Source: an uncultured Angelakisella sp. (GTDB lineage: Bacteria; Bacillota; Clostridia; Oscillospirales; Ruminococcaceae). Taken from it: a DNA stretch of 12,630 nt. The translations under genes and the position numbers were made by a program. Below are positions 12,611-12,630 of this stretch, piece after piece; within the stretch, counting starts at the first letter, position 1; each line of letters starts with the position of its first letter. The notes beneath the pieces are model-generated. The model was not told the origin of the DNA. It did no database searches and saw only the letters and a list, made by a program, of their open reading frames with translations. The stretch lies in NCBI GenBank assembly GCA_904420255.1, contig CAJFUT010000330.1, positions 1 through 12,630 on the forward strand, read 5' to 3'.

Positions 12611-12630
12611 GCTGGTCCGGGGATGCCACT

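Noticed and set aside
1..12630. CRISPR array, tRNA, rRNA, transposase or phage genes
   Set aside because: No regularly spaced repeats, cloverleaf, rRNA-like sequence or mobile-element protein motif was seen on either strand.

Overview
The window is G+C-rich (strongly GCC/CTG/CCC-biased codons, with more A+T-rich promoter regions) and reads like a Clostridia genome of the gut Oscillospirales type (Flavonifractor/Intestinimonas-like relatives). The evidence is a clostridial lipoprotein signal followed by a Gly/Ser linker, AGGAGG-type ribosome sites, GTG/TTG starts, sigma-A-like promoters and short intergenic repeats. The taxonomic call is inference from composition and style; there is no marker gene.

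Layout. (a) 1-370 is non-coding. It holds a weak terminator-like hairpin, a perfect 12-bp inverted repeat, one copy of a dispersed repeat and a strong bidirectional terminator. (b) On the minus strand, from 5324 down to 398, lie a GntR/FCD regulator, an M19-type dipeptidase homologue, an amidohydrolase of the metal-dependent dipeptidase type and, after a 307-nt gap with its own promoter, a peptide-binding lipoprotein (SBP_bac_5 family). (c) A 413-nt divergent regulatory region lies between 5324 and 5738. (d) On the plus strand, from 5738 to 12511, lie two permeases, two ATPases (a complete Dpp/Opp-type importer with the lipoprotein), a small RidA-superfamily protein and three tandem paralogous TPR proteins. 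(e) 12512-12630 holds a second, inverted copy of the left-end repeat.

How it may work together. The lipoprotein, DppBC-like channel and DppDF-like motor would import a di-/oligopeptide or peptide-like compound. The two cytoplasmic hydrolases would cleave it, and the GntR/FCD protein would control the locus. A motif of the form TTGYATACAA (allowing one or two changes) lies on the -35 box of the lipoprotein promoter, on the -10 box of a promoter for the transporter genes and just downstream of the regulator's own start, and again in the transporter leader. That pattern fits one local regulon.

The least explained part is the trio of cytoplasmic TPR proteins. Their first 120 residues are about 73-80% identical between copies (hand counts for copy 1 against copies 2 and 3), with a 40-nt stretch identical in all three genes, while their C-terminal parts have diverged. 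The dipeptidase homologue is also unusual: it lacks the HxD and Glu metal ligands of classical renal-type M19 enzymes.
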